64,000 bases of DNA from Litchfieldella qijiaojingensis (lineage in GTDB: Bacteria; Pseudomonadota; Gammaproteobacteria; Pseudomonadales; Halomonadaceae): positions 124,001-188,000 of the forward strand of contig NZ_BMXS01000001.1 of assembly GCF_014651875.1 (NCBI RefSeq), given 5' to 3'. The notes beneath the pieces were generated by a model. The model was given only the letters and a program-made list of their open reading frames with translations. It had not been told where the DNA came from and searched no databases. Positions 45,519 to 54,929 of the stretch are shown in pieces (position 1 is the first letter of the stretch; every line of letters begins with the position of its first letter). Position numbers and translations under genes: made by a program.

Positions 45519-45595
45519 CGGGGTGTAGCGCAGTCTGGTAGCGCGCCTGCTTTGGGAGCAGGATGTCGGGGGTTCGAATCCCTCCACCCCGACCA
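45519..45595 (+). tRNA. tRNA-Pro (anticodon TGG)
   Basis: The 77-nt cloverleaf has acceptor CGGGGTG / CACCCCG, a 7-nt anticodon loop TTTGGGA, a T-loop GGTTCGAAT and an encoded CCA end. It is the first gene of the cluster. Confidence 0.97.
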
Positions 45596-45663
45596 CAACC
45601 GGTTGATTTTGTTTGTATATTCTTATCAGTTGGTTGCAGGCAAGAGGTTTGAGGCCGTAGAAT

Positions 45664-45740
45664 GCGCCCATAGCTCAACCGGATAGAGCAACGGCCTTCT
45701 AAGCCGTAGGTTGCAGGTTCGAGTCCTGCTGGGCGTGCCA
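45664..45740 (+). tRNA. tRNA-Arg (anticodon TCT)
   Basis: The 77-nt cloverleaf has acceptor GCGCCCA / TGGGCGT (first pair G-T), anticodon stem ACGGC / GCCGT with loop CTTCTAA, and an encoded CCA. It reads AGA/AGG codons. Confidence 0.97.
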
Positions 45741-45787
45741 TCTCTGATGGTCGCAGTCGGCAGGTATCTTGAACCGAGTGTCGATAT

Positions 45788-45863
45788 GGTGGATGTAGCT
45801 CAGTGGTAGAGCCCCGGATTGTGGCTCCGGTGGTCGTGGGTTCGATCCCCATCATCCACCCCA
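45788..45863 (+). tRNA. tRNA-His (anticodon GTG), copy 1
   Basis: The 76-nt gene includes the extra 5' G (-1) that pairs with C73, the anticodon loop TTGTGGC and an encoded CCA. It is identical to the second copy downstream. Confidence 0.97.
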
Positions 45864-45942
45864 TTTCAGCGGCACTTGATGTTTGTTTGAATGAGAGACG
45901 CTCTGTGTCCAGCTGATGTCGGTGTCTCGAGTTTCGTGTAGT

Positions 45943-46018
45943 GGTGGATGTAGCTCAGTGGTAGAGCCCCGGATTGTGGCTCCGGTGGTCGTGGGTTCGA
46001 TCCCCATCATCCACCCCA
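45943..46018 (+). tRNA. tRNA-His (anticodon GTG), copy 2
   Basis: Identical over all 76 nt to the copy at 45788, separated by 79 bp of unrelated sequence. It is the last gene of the tRNA cluster; I see no clear terminator after it. Confidence 0.97.
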
Positions 46019-46193
46019 TTACACGGATGCTGTCGTCGGTTTCCTTGGTTTCTATCCTCGTTGCATCTCTTTCTATCCTGTGCATCGTACACTTCGGGCG
46101 ACTATCGTGTCCGGGGTGATGTCTGTGCTGGATTCCAGCTCGATGCTCCCTTGTGTCCCGGCATTCCGCCCCCATGGTGAGGGTATGGCGCGC

Positions 46194-46222
46194 TTGCCAG
46201 CGCGTGGCGAGGTTCTTAGAAT
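46194..46222 (+). promoter_or_regulatory. Promoter of tig
   Basis: TTGCCA, 17 bp, TAGAAT, about 60 bp before the tig start. Spacing is ideal and both hexamers are near consensus. The rest of the 265-bp gap after the tRNAs holds nothing I can name. Confidence 0.6.
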
Positions 46223-46283
46223 TACCCTTTTGATCCTTCAATGCATTCCATAGAGAACGCCCCCAGTCGGTAGAGGACTATTC

Positions 46284-47642
46284 ATGCAAGTTTCCGTCGA
46301 AACGACCTCCCAGATCGAACGCCGTGTCACTGTGCAAGTGCCGGCGGATGAGGTCGACCAGGCCGTCACGGCCCGCCTCAAGGACACCGCCAAGAACGTC
46401 CGTCTTCACGGTTTCCGTCCGGGCAAGGTGCCGATGGCCGTGGTTCGTCAGCGCTATGGTCGCGACGTGCGTAACGAGGTGGTGGGCGAACTGATGCGTG
46501 AGCGCTACGTTCAGGCCATCACCCAGGAGAGTCTCAATCCCGCCGGCTATCCACGGATCGAGCCGACCGTCAATGAAAGCGGTAAGGACCTCGAGTTCGT
46601 TGCCACCCTGGAAGTCTACCCTGAGGTCGCGCTCAAGAGCATCGAGGGCGCCGAGGTTGAGCGTCCCGTGGTCGAAGTGAGTGACGCAGATGTCGAGCAA
46701 ATGATCGAAACCCTGCGCAAGCAGAATGCTTCCTGGGAAGTGGTCGATCGTGCCGCTGAGGATGGCGATCAGGTCACCATCGACTTCCAGGGCTTCCTGG
46801 GAGACGAACCTTTCGAGGGTGGCCAGGCCGAGAACCATGAGCTGGTGTTGGGCTCCGGCAACTTCATTCCCGGGTTCGAGGATCAGTTGGTCGGTGTCAA
46901 GGCCGGTGACGAGCCCGAAATCAAAGTGACCTTCCCCGAAGACTATCAGGCTGAGAACCTGGCCGGTAAGGAAGCGACCTTCAAGGTCAAGGTTCACAAG
47001 GTCAGCGCACAACAGCTTGCAGAGCTCGATGCAGACTTCATCAAGCAGTTCGGCGTGGAGGATGGCGACCTCGAGAAGTTCCGTGCCGAGGTCAAGAAGA
47101 ACATGGTTCGCGAAGCCGACCAGGCGGTCGACAACCGTGTCAAGCAGCAAGTGCTCGAGGCATTGAAGAATGCCAACGAGATTCCCGTGCCTCAGGCGCT
47201 GGTTCAGCAGGAGACCGACGGCCTCAAGCGCCAGGCGGCTCAGCAGTTTGGCCTGGGTGAGGATTTCGATGTCTCCCAATTGCCCAACGAACTGTTCGCC
47301 GAGCAGGCCAATAGCCGTGTTCAGGTTGGACTGTTGCTGGCCGAGGTGATCAAGGTCAATGAGCTCGATGCCAGCGACGACGAGATCAAGGCCAAGGTCG
47401 AGGAACTGGCCCAGCAATACCAGGAGCCGCAGCAGGTCATCGACTATTATCTGGGCAATGAACAGCTCAAGAGCCAGGTCAAGTCGTCTCTCCTCGAAGA
47501 GAAGGCTGTCGACACGCTGCTCGAACAGGCCAGCGTCAAGGATGTCAAAATGACATATGAGCAGGTGCTTCAGGCGGCGCAGCAGGCGCAGGGCGACGAA
47601 GAGGCCGCCGAGGAAGCTTCCGAAGACGACGCCAAGGCGTGA
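46284..47642 (+). CDS. tig: Trigger factor (ribosome-associated chaperone and prolyl isomerase)
   Basis: The protein has 452 residues. The ribosome-binding domain contains GFRPGKVP (43-50), the FKBP-like PPIase domain lies near 160-245 (DGDQVTIDFQGFLG), and the helical C-terminal chaperone domain follows. It ends in an acidic tail (EEAAEEASEDDAKA). It meets nascent chains at the exit tunnel and opens the tig-clpP-clpX-lon cluster as in E. coli. Confidence 0.97.
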   Translation: MQVSVETTSQIERRVTVQVPADEVDQAVTARLKDTAKNVRLHGFRPGKVPMAVVRQRYGRDVRNEVVGELMRERYVQAITQESLNPAGYPRIEPTVNESGKDLEFVATLEVYPEVALKSIEGAEVERPVVEVSDADVEQMIETLRKQNASWEVVDRAAEDGDQVTIDFQGFLGDEPFEGGQAENHELVLGSGNFIPGFEDQLVGVKAGDEPEIKVTFPEDYQAENLAGKEATFKVKVHKVSAQQLAELDADFIKQFGVEDGDLEKFRAEVKKNMVREADQAVDNRVKQQVLEALKNANEIPVPQALVQQETDGLKRQAAQQFGLGEDFDVSQLPNELFAEQANSRVQVGLLLAEVIKVNELDASDDEIKAKVEELAQQYQEPQQVIDYYLGNEQLKSQVKSSLLEEKAVDTLLEQASVKDVKMTYEQVLQAAQQAQGDEEAAEEASEDDAKA

Positions 47643-47668
47643 CTGGTCGGGTCCGGGTAATGCTGCGG

Positions 47669-47694
47669 CCAGGCCCGGCTTAAGCCGGGCCTGG
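47669..47694. terminator. 26-bp perfect palindrome after tig
   Basis: Bases 47669-47681 and 47682-47694 are exactly complementary (core GGCCCGGC / GCCGGGCC around CTTAAG). It lies 27 bp after the tig stop and only a weak T-containing run follows (TATTATGGTTT). A tig terminator or attenuator is likely, or a protein site. Confidence 0.55.
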
Positions 47695-47804
47695 TATTAT
47701 GGTTTAATGAAGGCAGGGTCCGCGTCGACGGCGGCGCGGTTTCAGTCATCGGGTAAGGAAAGGCTGCCTGTGGGCAGTGTTTCCGCAATTAGGACGCCAA
47801 ACAG

Positions 47805-48425
47805 ATGAGCAACGAGTTCGATATTCAAAATGCCGGCGGCCTGGTGCCGATGGTGGTCGAGCAGAGCGCTCGCGGCGAGCGGGCCTACGATATCTATTCC
47901 CGCCTGCTCAAGGAACGCGTGATCTTCCTGGTCGGGCCGGTGGAAGATTACATGGCCAACCTAGTGGTGGCTCAGCTGCTGTTTCTCGAGTCCGAGAACC
48001 CCGACAAGGACATTCACCTGTACATCAATTCTCCGGGTGGCTCGGTGACGGCCGGGATGTCCATCTATGACACCATGCAGTTCATCAAGCCCGACGTGTC
48101 GACCGTGTGCATTGGTCAAGCGGCCAGCATGGGAGCGCTGCTTCTAACTGGTGGTGCCGCTGGCAAGCGTTTCTGCCTGCCCCACTCGCGAATGATGATC
48201 CATCAGCCGCTGGGTGGCTATCAGGGGCAGGCGTCCGATATCGAGATCCATACCAAGGAGATCCTCAGTATCCGCCACAGGCTCAACAAGATCCTGGCGC
48301 ATCACACCGGTCAGGATATCGAGACGATCGCTCGGGACACCGACCGTGACAACTTCATGGATGGCGCCCAGGCGGCCGAATACGGCTTGATCGATGCCAT
48401 GCTGGATAAGCGTCCGGCTTCCTGA
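47805..48425 (+). CDS. clpP: ATP-dependent Clp protease proteolytic subunit
   Basis: The protein has 206 residues. The catalytic triad is visible as Ser108 (GQAASMGA), His133 (MIHQPLGG) and Asp182 (DTDRDNF). It forms the tetradecameric barrel used by ClpX and ClpA. The short N-terminal propeptide is normal. It is followed by clpX after 75 bp. Confidence 0.98.
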   Translation: MSNEFDIQNAGGLVPMVVEQSARGERAYDIYSRLLKERVIFLVGPVEDYMANLVVAQLLFLESENPDKDIHLYINSPGGSVTAGMSIYDTMQFIKPDVSTVCIGQAASMGALLLTGGAAGKRFCLPHSRMMIHQPLGGYQGQASDIEIHTKEILSIRHRLNKILAHHTGQDIETIARDTDRDNFMDGAQAAEYGLIDAMLDKRPAS

Positions 48426-48500
48426 TAGCGTAAATTCAAGGCGCATCAGAATAGGCAACTCCTGGCGGCTTGAGGCCGCCTTCCGTTAAGAGGTACGCGA

Positions 48501-49781
48501 ATGGCCGACGGCAAAGGCAAGGACGAGGGTGGCAAGCTGCTGTACTGCTCGTTCTGCGGCAAGAACCAGAACGAAGTGCGTAAGCTGATAGCCGGACCGT
48601 CCGTCTATATCTGCGACGAGTGTGTCGATCTGTGCAACGACATCATTCGCGAGGAAGTTCTCGAGGCCGATGCCGAGGGCGACGAAGACCGCTTGCCGAC
48701 CCCGCGTGAAATTCGTCACACCCTCGACGACTACGTGATTGGCCAGGACCGCGCCAAGATGGTGCTGTCGGTTGCGGTCTACAATCACTACAAGCGTCTG
48801 CGCGCCGAGGTGAAGTCCGACGATGTGGAACTGGGCAAGTCGAACATCCTGCTGATCGGGCCAACCGGTAGCGGCAAGACGCTGTTGGCCGAAACCCTGG
48901 CTCGCTTGCTGAATGTGCCCTTCACCATTGCGGATGCCACGACGCTGACCGAGGCGGGGTATGTCGGTGAAGATGTCGAGAACATCATCCAGAAACTATT
49001 GCAGAAATGCGATTACGACGTCGATAAGGCGCAGAAGGGGATTGTCTACATCGACGAGATCGACAAGATTTCGCGCAAATCTGACAATCCTTCCATCACC
49101 CGCGACGTATCGGGTGAGGGTGTCCAGCAGGCGTTGCTCAAGTTGATCGAGGGTACCACGGCGTCGGTACCGCCCCAAGGTGGCCGTAAGCATCCGCAGC
49201 AGGAGTTCCTGCAGGTCAACACCGGCAATATTCTGTTCATCGTGGGCGGAGCCTTTGCCGGGTTGGACAAGGTGATTCGCGATCGTGCCGAGAAGGGTGG
49301 TATCGGGTTCAACGCCACGGTCAAGAGCAAGGAAGAAGGCAAGGGCATCGGCGACGTGCTGGCCGGTGTCGAGCCAGAAGACCTGGTCAAGTTCGGTCTG
49401 ATCCCCGAGTTCGTGGGGCGTCTGCCGGTGATCGCCACCTTGACCGAGCTTTCCGAGGATGCCTTGATTCAGATTCTCACCGAGCCGAAGAACTCCCTGA
49501 TCAAGCAGTATTCCAAGCTGTTCGAGATGGAGGGGGTGGAGCTGGACTTCCGCGAGGATGCCCTGCGAGCGGTGGCGGCCAAGGCCATGGCGCGCAAGAC
49601 CGGGGCTCGTGGCCTGCGTTCTATCCTTGAGTCCGTGTTGCTCGACACCATGTACGAGATCCCGTCCCTGGAAGGCGTCACCAAGGTGGTCATAGATGAG
49701 TCGGTTATCGCTGGTGAGAGCGAGCCGCTGCTGATCTATTCACATCAGGAAGAGAGCAAGGTGGCAGGCAAGGACGGTTGA
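48501..49781 (+). CDS. clpX: ATP-dependent Clp protease ATP-binding subunit ClpX
   Basis: The protein has 426 residues. The N-terminal zinc-binding domain has Cys16, Cys19, Cys38 and Cys41. The AAA+ core has Walker A GPTGSGKT (120-127), Walker [10 protein letters not shown] and the IGF-type region needed to dock on ClpP. It unfolds tagged proteins and feeds them to ClpP. Confidence 0.98.
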   Translation: MADGKGKDEGGKLLYCSFCGKNQNEVRKLIAGPSVYICDECVDLCNDIIREEVLEADAEGDEDRLPTPREIRHTLDDYVIGQDRAKMVLSVAVYNHYKRLRAEVKSDDVELGKSNILLIGPTGSGKTLLAETLARLLNVPFTIADATTLTEAGYVGEDVENIIQKLLQKCDYDVDKAQKGIVYIDEIDKISRKSDNPSITRDVSGEGVQQALLKLIEGTTASVPPQGGRKHPQQEFLQVNTGNILFIVGGAFAGLDKVIRDRAEKGGIGFNATVKSKEEGKGIGDVLAGVEPEDLVKFGLIPEFVGRLPVIATLTELSEDALIQILTEPKNSLIKQYSKLFEMEGVELDFREDALRAVAAKAMARKTGARGLRSILESVLLDTMYEIPSLEGVTKVVIDESVIAGESEPLLIYSHQEESKVAGKDG

Positions 49782-49803
49782 CAATCCGTCGAGCAGCTTG
49801 AGG

Positions 49804-49828
49804 AAGGGGCCGCCCAGCGGCCCCTTTT
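49804..49828 (+). terminator. Rho-independent terminator of clpPX
   Basis: AAGGGGCCGC / GCGGCCCCTT form a 10-bp perfect stem with a 3-nt loop followed by T residues, 22 bp after the clpX stop codon. Confidence 0.85.
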
Positions 49829-49931
49829 CATGTGCCGATACAATAGCGGGCGCTTGACGGGGGCGCCTTGCAAATTGCCGTCCACGCCCCCATCACCTGA
49901 GTAAATCCCGATTCGTTGAGGAACGTCTGCG

Positions 49932-52340
49932 ATGCTGCAGAACGCCGAACAGACCCTGAGTCTGCCCTTGTTGCCCCTGCGCGACGTGGTCGTCTATCCG
50001 CAGATGGTCATCCCACTGTTCGTGGGGCGCGAAAAGTCGATCCAGGCCCTGGAAGCGGCCATGGAGGCCGATAAGCGGGTACTGCTGGTCGCCCAGCGTG
50101 AGGCCGGCCAGGATGACCCTGACAGCACCGACTTGTTCAGTGTGGGCACGGTGGCCGAAATCATGCAACTTCTCAAGTTGCCGGATGGGACCGTCAAGGT
50201 CCTGATCGAAGGCACCTCGCGTGCCGATGTTGGCAAGATCACCGTCGTCGACAGTGGCTACAGTCGGGCCGAAGTGACGATGCGCGAGAGTGAGCCGCTG
50301 ACCGAGCGTGAGCGAGAGTCGCTGGTCCGGGTATTGCTCAACCAGTTCGAGCAATACGTCAAGCTGTCCAAGAAGGTGCCTAACGAGGTGCTCAACTCTC
50401 TCTCCGGCATCGAGGATCCTAGCCGTCTGGTGGACACCATCTGTGCCCATCTGTCGTTGAAGATCGATGACAAGCAGCAGTTGCTGGAGATGGATCGAGT
50501 GCGCGATCGAATCGAGCACTTGATGGCGCTGATCGAATCCGAGATCGACCTGTTGCAAGTCGAGAAGCGGATTCGCTCGCGAGTCAAGGATCAGATGGAG
50601 AAGTCCCAGCGCGAGTACTATCTCAATGAGCAGATGAAGGCCATCCAGAAAGAGATGGGCGAGCTCGAGAACGTGCCCAACGAGGCCGAGAAGTACGAGC
50701 AGGCCATCAAGAATTCTGGCATGCCCAAGGAGGCCGCCGAGAAGGCCAATCAGGAACTTGGCAAGCTGAAGATGATGGCGCCGACTTCGGCCGAGGCCAC
50801 GGTGGTGCGCTCTTACCTCGACTGGCTGATTTCAGTGCCATGGAAGAAGCGTACCCGCGTCAAGCACGACCTGGTGCGAGCTGCCCAGGTACTGGACGAA
50901 GATCACCACGGGCTCGAGGAGGTCAAGGAGCGCATTCTCGAGTACCTGGCGGTGCAGAAACGCGTCAAGAAGCTCAAGGGGCCGGTGCTGTGTCTCGTCG
51001 GCCCGCCGGGGGTGGGCAAGACCTCGCTCGGTCAGTCCATCGCCAGGGCCACTAACCGTAAGTATGTGCGCTTGGCGCTCGGGGGTGTTCGTGACGAGTC
51101 CGAGATCCGCGGTCACCGTCGGACCTACATTGGTTCATTGCCAGGCAAGCTGATCCAGCGCATGAGCAAGGCTGGGGTCAAGAACCCGCTGTTCCTGCTC
51201 GATGAGGTCGACAAAATCGGCATGGATCATCGTGGCGACCCTGCCTCGGCACTGCTCGAGGTACTCGATCCGGAGCAGAACGACAAGTTCAGCGACCATT
51301 ACCTGGAGCTGGACTACGATCTTTCCGAGACCATGTTCATTTGTACCGCCAACTCGATGAACATTCCCGGCCCGTTGCTGGACCGCATGGAGATCATTAG
51401 GCTCCCGGGTTACACCGAAGATGAGAAGTTGGCCATCGCCAAGCGCTACCTGGTGCCCAAGCAGTTGAAGGCCAACGGCTTCAAGGCCGATGAGCTGGCG
51501 TTTTCCGATGAGGCCTTGCTTGAGCTGATTCGCTACTATAGTCGTGAAGCCGGAGTGCGCGAGCTCGAGCGCCAGATTGCAAAAGTGTGCCGTAAGGTGC
51601 TGCGCGAGTGCCTGGAAGCCGAAAACAAGGAAGGGGCTCAGGCTCCCCGTACCGTGACGGCCGACGAGGTCGAGACGTATGCTGGGGTGCGCCGTTATAG
51701 CTATGGCCTGGCCGATCAGGACGATCAGGTTGGGCGAGTGACCGGTCTGGCCTGGACCTCCGTGGGAGGGGAACTGCTCAACATCGAGTCGGTGGTGACG
51801 CCAGGCAAGGGGCGGATCAACAAGACCGGCTCGTTGGGCGACGTCATGAAGGAGTCGGTCAGTGCCGCACATACAGTGGTGCGGGCACGAGCCATGATGT
51901 TTGGCATCGATCCCGAACGGTTCGAGAAGGAAGATCTGCATATCCACGTGCCGGAGGGCGCCACGCCCAAGGATGGTCCCAGTGCCGGTATCGCGATGGT
52001 AACGGCCATGGTGTCGGCTTACACCGGGCGCAAGGTGCGCTGCGATATCGCCATGACCGGTGAGGTCAACCTGCGTGGCGAGGTGATGCCCATCGGTGGT
52101 TTGAAGGAGAAATTGCTGGCCGCTCGACGCGGTGGTATAAAGACAGTGCTAATACCCGAAGAGAACCGCCGTGACCTCAAGGAGGTACCGGATAATATCA
52201 AGGATGCGTTGGATATCAGGCCCGTTCGATGGATCGATGAAGTCCTGGAAGCGGCATTGGCAGGAAAGCCGGAGATTGAAGGTGACGAAAAGCGACCCGA
52301 TACCCCTGCTTCTTCCCGCTCGATAATCAGTACGCATTAG
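49932..52340 (+). CDS. lon: ATP-dependent protease Lon
   Basis: The protein has 802 residues. The order is the LON N-terminal domain, a coiled coil, an AAA+ module with Walker A GPPGVGKT (357-364), and the protease domain with the Ser684 (DGPSAG) and Lys727 (GGLKEK) dyad. Lon degrades damaged and regulatory proteins. GAGGAAC lies before the ATG. Confidence 0.98.
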   Translation: MLQNAEQTLSLPLLPLRDVVVYPQMVIPLFVGREKSIQALEAAMEADKRVLLVAQREAGQDDPDSTDLFSVGTVAEIMQLLKLPDGTVKVLIEGTSRADVGKITVVDSGYSRAEVTMRESEPLTERERESLVRVLLNQFEQYVKLSKKVPNEVLNSLSGIEDPSRLVDTICAHLSLKIDDKQQLLEMDRVRDRIEHLMALIESEIDLLQVEKRIRSRVKDQMEKSQREYYLNEQMKAIQKEMGELENVPNEAEKYEQAIKNSGMPKEAAEKANQELGKLKMMAPTSAEATVVRSYLDWLISVPWKKRTRVKHDLVRAAQVLDEDHHGLEEVKERILEYLAVQKRVKKLKGPVLCLVGPPGVGKTSLGQSIARATNRKYVRLALGGVRDESEIRGHRRTYIGSLPGKLIQRMSKAGVKNPLFLLDEVDKIGMDHRGDPASALLEVLDPEQNDKFSDHYLELDYDLSETMFICTANSMNIPGPLLDRMEIIRLPGYTEDEKLAIAKRYLVPKQLKANGFKADELAFSDEALLELIRYYSREAGVRELERQIAKVCRKVLRECLEAENKEGAQAPRTVTADEVETYAGVRRYSYGLADQDDQVGRVTGLAWTSVGGELLNIESVVTPGKGRINKTGSLGDVMKESVSAAHTVVRARAMMFGIDPERFEKEDLHIHVPEGATPKDGPSAGIAMVTAMVSAYTGRKVRCDIAMTGEVNLRGEVMPIGGLKEKLLAARRGGIKTVLIPEENRRDLKEVPDNIKDALDIRPVRWIDEVLEAALAGKPEIEGDEKRPDTPASSRSIISTH

Positions 52341-52350
52341 TGATAATTGC

Positions 52351-52386
52351 CCCATCATGGTAAAGGGAAAACCCCGTCATGATGGG
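52351..52386 (+). terminator. Possible terminator of lon
   Basis: CCCATCATG and CATGATGGG form a 9-bp perfect stem with an 18-nt loop just after lon. There is no T-run, so it is weak or serves another purpose. Confidence 0.45.
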
Positions 52387-52405
52387 ACTCGGCGCTAAGG
52401 GTTGC

Positions 52406-52435
52406 TTGACAGGCGTTTCATCGCATTGCTATAAA
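52406..52435 (+). promoter_or_regulatory. Promoter of hupB
   Basis: A consensus TTGACA, 18 bp, TATAAA. It is among the strongest-looking sigma-70 promoters in the window, as expected for an abundant nucleoid protein. Confidence 0.75.
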
Positions 52436-52517
52436 TTGCGCCTTGCCATGATCGTGTAAGCCGCCCGAAGATAGCGCCGATTAGTAATCAATTTCCGTAA
52501 CAGTCAAGGGGTGAAGT

Positions 52518-52790
52518 GTGAACAAATCCGAGCTGATTGAAGCCATCGCAGCGTCTGCCGATATTCCCAAGGCAGCCGCTAGCCGTGCACTCGATGCCAT
52601 GGTCGAGAGTGTTACTGAGAGCCTGAAGAAGGGTGACACCGTGTCTTTGGTGGGCTTTGGAACCTTCTCCGTCAAGGAGCGTGCCGCGCGTACCGGACGC
52701 AATCCTCAGACTGGACAACCGATTCAGATCAGCGCTGCCAAGGTGCCTAGCTTCAAGGCTGGCAAGGCGCTCAAGGACTCGGTCAACTAA
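52518..52790 (+). CDS. hupB: DNA-binding protein HU-beta
   Basis: The protein has 90 residues, beginning with GTG at 52518 and preceded by [26 protein letters not shown] and the DNA-binding arm [20 protein letters not shown] are the HU signature. It bends and compacts DNA as a dimer. Its position between lon and ppiD matches hupB in E. coli. Confidence 0.97.
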   Translation: MNKSELIEAIAASADIPKAAASRALDAMVESVTESLKKGDTVSLVGFGTFSVKERAARTGRNPQTGQPIQISAAKVPSFKAGKALKDSVN

Positions 52791-52832
52791 GACGCTGACG
52801 CGTGGTCAGCGGGCAAAGTGGCCCGTCAATAG

Positions 52833-52860
52833 GCGCATCGCGATAGCGGTGCGCTTTTTT
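52833..52860 (+). terminator. Rho-independent terminator of hupB
   Basis: GCGCATCGC / GCGGTGCGC (one G-U pair) with a 4-nt loop and a run of six T, 43 bp after the hupB stop codon. Confidence 0.88.
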
Positions 52861-53000
52861 GTTATGGGTCGTTCGAACTACAAGCCGTGACCACTTTATC
52901 CCATATATTCCGGTGATTGGCAGCGTCGAACCTTGGCTTCGGCACTGACCTGCCGGGTATAATATGTCGTGATTCGTGCCAATCTTCAGCCGAGGCCAGC

Positions 53001-54821
53001 ATGCTGCAAAGTATTCGGGACCGCTCCAAGAGTTGGGGCGCCAAGATCATTATCGGATTGATGGTTGCCGCCATGGCCCTGTTTGGGGCGGATGCCCTGG
53101 TGGGATTCTTTACCAGCGGGGAGAATGACGTGGCCAAGGTCAATGGCCAATCCATCACCCGCCAGCAAGTCGAGCTGGAGGTTCAGCGTGCCATTCGCAG
53201 TGGCCAGGTACCGCCGGACCAGGAGCGGGCCCTGCGCAACCAAGTGCTGAACGAACTCATCACTGTCTCACTGCTGGACCAATACACCGATGATGGCGGT
53301 TTGCATCTTTCCGAAGAGCAGCTCGATCAGGTGATCGTGTCATTGCCGGAGTTCCAGGATCAGAATGGGCGCTTCTCCCAGGATCTTTTCCGTAATCGTC
53401 TGGCTAGTGCGGGTTATACCCCTATGTCGTTCCGTCAGGCACTGCGTGTCGATATGCAGCGCCAGCAACTGCAGCAGGGGTTGGCATTCAGCGATTTTAC
53501 CTTGCCTTCCGAGCGCGAGCGTTTGGGTGAGTTGCAGCGCCAGACTCGCAGCTTCCGCTATCACATCCTGAGTGCCGAGGATCTCGAGGCTCCCGTCGAG
53601 GTTAGCGAGGCCGAACTCAAGGCCTACTATGAGGCCAATGCGCAGGACTATCGGCGTCCTGAGCAGGTGCGGCTGAAATACGTCGTTGTCGATCGCCTTC
53701 AGATGGCCGAGCAGGCGGAGGTTGATGAGCAAGCGCTCCGCAGCGCCTATGAGCGTCGTGCCGATAATGCCGAGCGCCGCGTGTCGCATATCATGGTGAC
53801 CTTCGATGGCGAGCGCAGCCGGGAGGAGGCCCGCGCCCGCCTCGAGGAAGTACAGGAGCGTCTCGCTGCAGGCGAAGACTTCGCTACACTTGCGGCGGAA
53901 TATTCCGATGACGCTTCCACGGCCGATGAAGGTGGGGATCTCGGCGTCATCAGCCGCGGCTTTTTTGGCGACGCCTTCGAGGAGGCCGCTTTTTCACTGG
54001 ATGTGGGGCAGGTGTCCCCCATCGTCGAGACGGACAATGGCTTGCATCTCATCGAGGTAACCGAGCTCGATATGCCGTCTTTCGAGGAATTGCGTGACGA
54101 ATTGCGTGACGAAGTGGCTCTGAGTGCGGTCGGCGATGAGTTCAACCAGCGCGTGCAACGTCTCATCGATGAGAGCTTTGCCGCCGACGATCTGAAGAGC
54201 GTAGCCGAAAGTCTCGGTCTTGAGCTTCACGAAAGTGATTGGGTGTCTCGTGATGGGGGAGAAGCCATTCTGGCCGAGCCAGGCGTCATGGATGCCGCTT
54301 TCAGTAGCGATGTGCTCGAGGATGGTTTCAACAGTGAAGTCATCGAGCTCGACGAGGATCGCCGTATGGTGCTACGGGTTGCCGATCATCGTGAGGCTGC
54401 CGTTCTCGACTTCGCCGTGGTGCGTGATCAGGTGATGGCCGCGGTGAAGGTGAGCAAGCAACGGGATGCTCTGCTCGAACTCGCGCGAGCACGCGTGTCG
54501 GCCCTGCGTGACGGTGAGGCGCCTGCATTCGAATGGCAACGGGCGGACAGTGTCAGCCGCCAGTCGGGGAGCGATATTCCCCCTGCCGTGCGCCGGGTGG
54601 CATTCCGTTTACCGCATCCCCAGGGTGACGAGCCAGTCTACGGCCATGCCACACTCGGCAATGACGTGGCGATCATCGCTCTCGATGCAGTAGATTCGGG
54701 TGATGTCGATGAGCAGTATGAGGGCATCGCGGTGCAGATGGCGGAGCGGTTACGTGCCCAGGCGGCCATCCAGGCACTGCTCGACGATCTCCGCAGCAAG
54801 GCGGAGATCGAGCGACTCTGA
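53001..54821 (+). CDS. ppiD: Periplasmic folding chaperone / peptidyl-prolyl isomerase PpiD
   Basis: The protein has 606 residues from ATG 53001 (MLQSIRDRSKSW), preferred to an ATG at 52917. One N-terminal membrane span (KIIIGLMVAAMALFG) anchors it in the inner membrane. The SurA-like N-domain is followed by a parvulin domain (about 260-355, RRVSHIMVTFDGERS to DNGLHLIEVTE). It assists proteins leaving the Sec translocon. The protein is strongly acidic. Confidence 0.95.
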   Translation: MLQSIRDRSKSWGAKIIIGLMVAAMALFGADALVGFFTSGENDVAKVNGQSITRQQVELEVQRAIRSGQVPPDQERALRNQVLNELITVSLLDQYTDDGGLHLSEEQLDQVIVSLPEFQDQNGRFSQDLFRNRLASAGYTPMSFRQALRVDMQRQQLQQGLAFSDFTLPSERERLGELQRQTRSFRYHILSAEDLEAPVEVSEAELKAYYEANAQDYRRPEQVRLKYVVVDRLQMAEQAEVDEQALRSAYERRADNAERRVSHIMVTFDGERSREEARARLEEVQERLAAGEDFATLAAEYSDDASTADEGGDLGVISRGFFGDAFEEAAFSLDVGQVSPIVETDNGLHLIEVTELDMPSFEELRDELRDEVALSAVGDEFNQRVQRLIDESFAADDLKSVAESLGLELHESDWVSRDGGEAILAEPGVMDAAFSSDVLEDGFNSEVIELDEDRRMVLRVADHREAAVLDFAVVRDQVMAAVKVSKQRDALLELARARVSALRDGEAPAFEWQRADSVSRQSGSDIPPAVRRVAFRLPHPQGDEPVYGHATLGNDVAIIALDAVDSGDVDEQYEGIAVQMAERLRAQAAIQALLDDLRSKAEIERL

Positions 54822-54847
54822 TCCGCTGTCTCGGCGCCAATAGCATG

Positions 54848-54880
54848 AACGCGCGGTAGCTTGATGCCGCGCGTTTTTTT
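54848..54880 (+). terminator. Rho-independent terminator of ppiD
   Basis: AACGCGCGG / CCGCGCGTT stem with a 10-nt loop and a run of seven T, 27 bp after the ppiD stop codon. Confidence 0.9.
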
Positions 54881-54890
54881 CAAGATACAA

Positions 54891-54905
54891 TGTTATGATG
54901 TAACA
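54891..54905 (+). promoter_or_regulatory. Zur-type operator upstream of the CobW-like gene
   Basis: TGTTATGATGTAACA is an inverted repeat (TGTTA-5nt-TAACA) matching the core of gammaproteobacterial Zur boxes (ATGTTATNNTATAACAT). It lies 25 bp before the GTPase start and directly after the ppiD terminator. Confidence 0.6.
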
Positions 54906-54929
54906 GTTTCTGCCGGTAGCGAGGCTTGC

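Noticed and set aside
46278-47417. A 379-residue minus-strand frame opposite tig.
   Set aside because: Trigger factor is unmistakable on the plus strand; the antisense product has no domain and no ribosome binding site.
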